Origin: JBGTCD01 sp041749015
GTDB taxonomy: Bacteria; Bacteroidota; Bacteroidia; Cytophagales; Cyclobacteriaceae
Direction: 5' to 3'
DNA: 64,000 nucleotides
Assembly: GCA_041749015.1 (NCBI GenBank)
Contig: JBGTCD010000108.1
Coordinates: 1 to 64,000 of the forward strand
The notes beneath the pieces were generated by a model. The model was not told where the DNA came from and searched no databases. It saw only the letters and a program-made list of their open reading frames with translations. Each line of letters opens with the position of its first letter. The stretch's first letter is position 1. This document shows positions 63,083-64,000 of the stretch, one piece after another. Position numbers and translations under genes: made by a program.

Positions 63083-64000
63083 ATGTATTTGAGACTATTG
63101 GGTTTGACCACTTTTACCTTATTTTTTCAACTGGCATTTTCACAAAATAGCCTTGAAAATGAATCGGGAGATTCACCAGAGCGGTTTACTAAAAATGCAG
63201 AAGCTGTTGAGCTGGGAGAGTTTAGAGCTGCCTGGGTCACTACAGTTTCCAATCTTGATTGGCCCCTACCCTCGGAGCGCAATAATCCGGCAGCCCAAAA
63301 AGCCTCATTAAGAAGATACCTGGATTCATTGGTTGCTATGAATATGAATGCAGCCCTATTACAGGTAAGATCGGAGTGCGATGCCTTGTATGACTCCCCA
63401 TATGAGCCCTGGTCCAGATACCTGACCGGCACACAAGGCGTTGATATTGGGTATGATCCTATTGCATTTGCTATTGAAGAAGCTCATAAAAGAGGTATTG
63501 AACTCCATGCCTGGATGAACCCATATAGGGTAAATGCCTCAACCAACACGCCTCCGGGATACTTTGCCTCAGGACATGTGTACCTGGAACACCCCGAATG
63601 GGTATTGGAATACTCCAATGGTGGAAGGATTCTGAATCCAGGATTGCCTGAGGTTCAGCAATACATCAAAGAAGTCGTGGGTGACCTAATTAATAAATAC
63701 GATCTTGATGGCGTCCATTTTGATGATTATTTTTATGCATATGGTGGCACGCCTACCTCTATGGATGGTGATACTTATGCCACATATGGTGGTGATTTTG
63801 CTACAATAGGGGATTTTAGAAGAGGTAGTGTTAATAAAATGATCTCCGAAGTGTGGGATACCATTCAATCGGTAAGACCTTATATTAGATTTGGGGTTAG
63901 CCCCTTCGGTATTTATGGCAATAATATGAACCCTTCAGGGATTTCAGGATTGGATGCCTACAATACGATTTATTGTGATCCATTAGCCTGGCTAGAGGAG
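63083..64000 (+). CDS. GHL10 (DigH-like) family glycoside hydrolase, 5' part
   Basis: 306 codons before the window end. Signal peptide (LLGLTTFTLFFQLAFSQ), then the GHL10/DUF187 TIM-barrel start: ELGEFRAAWVTTVSNLDWPL near 46-65, MNAALLQVRSECDALYDS near 90-107, IELHAWMNPYRVNAS near 141-155 and DGVHFDDYFYAYGG near 209-222, the conserved acidic block expected near the active site. E. coli DigH of this family cleaves glycan strands of peptide-free peptidoglycan. The C-terminal part and catalytic residues beyond 64000 cannot be examined. Confidence 0.85.
   Translation, partial: MYLRLLGLTTFTLFFQLAFSQNSLENESGDSPERFTKNAEAVELGEFRAAWVTTVSNLDWPLPSERNNPAAQKASLRRYLDSLVAMNMNAALLQVRSECDALYDSPYEPWSRYLTGTQGVDIGYDPIAFAIEEAHKRGIELHAWMNPYRVNASTNTPPGYFASGHVYLEHPEWVLEYSNGGRILNPGLPEVQQYIKEVVGDLINKYDLDGVHFDDYFYAYGGTPTSMDGDTYATYGGDFATIGDFRRGSVNKMISEVWDTIQSVRPYIRFGVSPFGIYGNNMNPSGISGLDAYNTIYCDPLAWLEE

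Overview
The window is chromosomal DNA of a Bacteroidota bacterium, most likely a member of Cytophagales. The evidence is a SusC/SusD-type outer-membrane pair, a protease with a C-terminal type IX secretion sorting domain, an isoleucyl-tRNA synthetase of about 1,130 residues, and NhaD, CoaX, AnmK and DUF4230 genes in Bacteroidota-like order. Several upstream regions match the Bacteroidota promoter consensus (TTG / 19-21 bases / TAnnTTTG). By eye the GC content is in the mid-40s, with distinctly AT-richer stretches at 4.3-6.2 kb and 51.6-52.1 kb.

Layout. 1-2 kb: gcvP (minus strand, cut by the window edge). 2.2-7.1 kb: a secreted M28 peptidase, a repeat-rich gap, then an AT-rich lipoprotein and serine-protease pair. 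7.4-11.3 kb: a fused 5-oxoprolinase and a small membrane protein. 11.4-18.5 kb: a MaoC hydratase facing the lspA-ileS-RND transporter run. 18.6-27 kb, minus strand: an AAA_14/DUF4143 ATPase preceded by a striking four-unit 33-bp-period repeat array, then dgt, an MtfA-like peptidase, glyS, a sensor kinase and argH. 27.2-31 kb, plus strand: tRNA-Val(GAC), a glycerophosphodiesterase, a Glu/Leu-type dehydrogenase and nhaD. 31-34.8 kb, minus strand: aspartokinase, ribH, a TPR membrane protein and pdhA. 34.9-37.4 kb: recF and a DciA-like gene converging on anmK.

37.4-45 kb is an envelope-biogenesis run: coaX, an outer-membrane barrel, a cysteine-containing TPR protein, LptC, a small 2-TM protein, a CNNM/CBS protein and a PpiD-type foldase. 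45-48 kb holds DUF493, phhB, rsmI, an Lnt-like membrane protein and suhB in a tight operon. At 47.9-48.5 kb there are reciprocal remnants of a duplicated suhB/radical-SAM junction. 49.6-52.5 kb has a DUF4105/DUF4230 pair, an AT-rich orphan gene and a dense cluster of palindromes.

52.5-64 kb looks like a murein/amino-sugar utilisation locus. A DeoR regulator, a GlcNAc/MurNAc-type kinase, an unknown secreted protein and murQ are on the minus strand. They diverge from susC, susD, two lipoproteins (one with a PKD domain) and a GHL10/DigH-like glycosidase cut by the window end. The combination suggests outer-membrane capture of peptidoglycan-derived sugars and cytoplasmic conversion of MurNAc-6-P. 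This is an inference from gene content.

The least explained signals are the 33-bp repeat array before the AAA_14/DUF4143 ATPase, the duplicated suhB/radical-SAM junction, the base-composition switch inside the protease gene, and the palindromes bracketing the orphan AT-rich gene.
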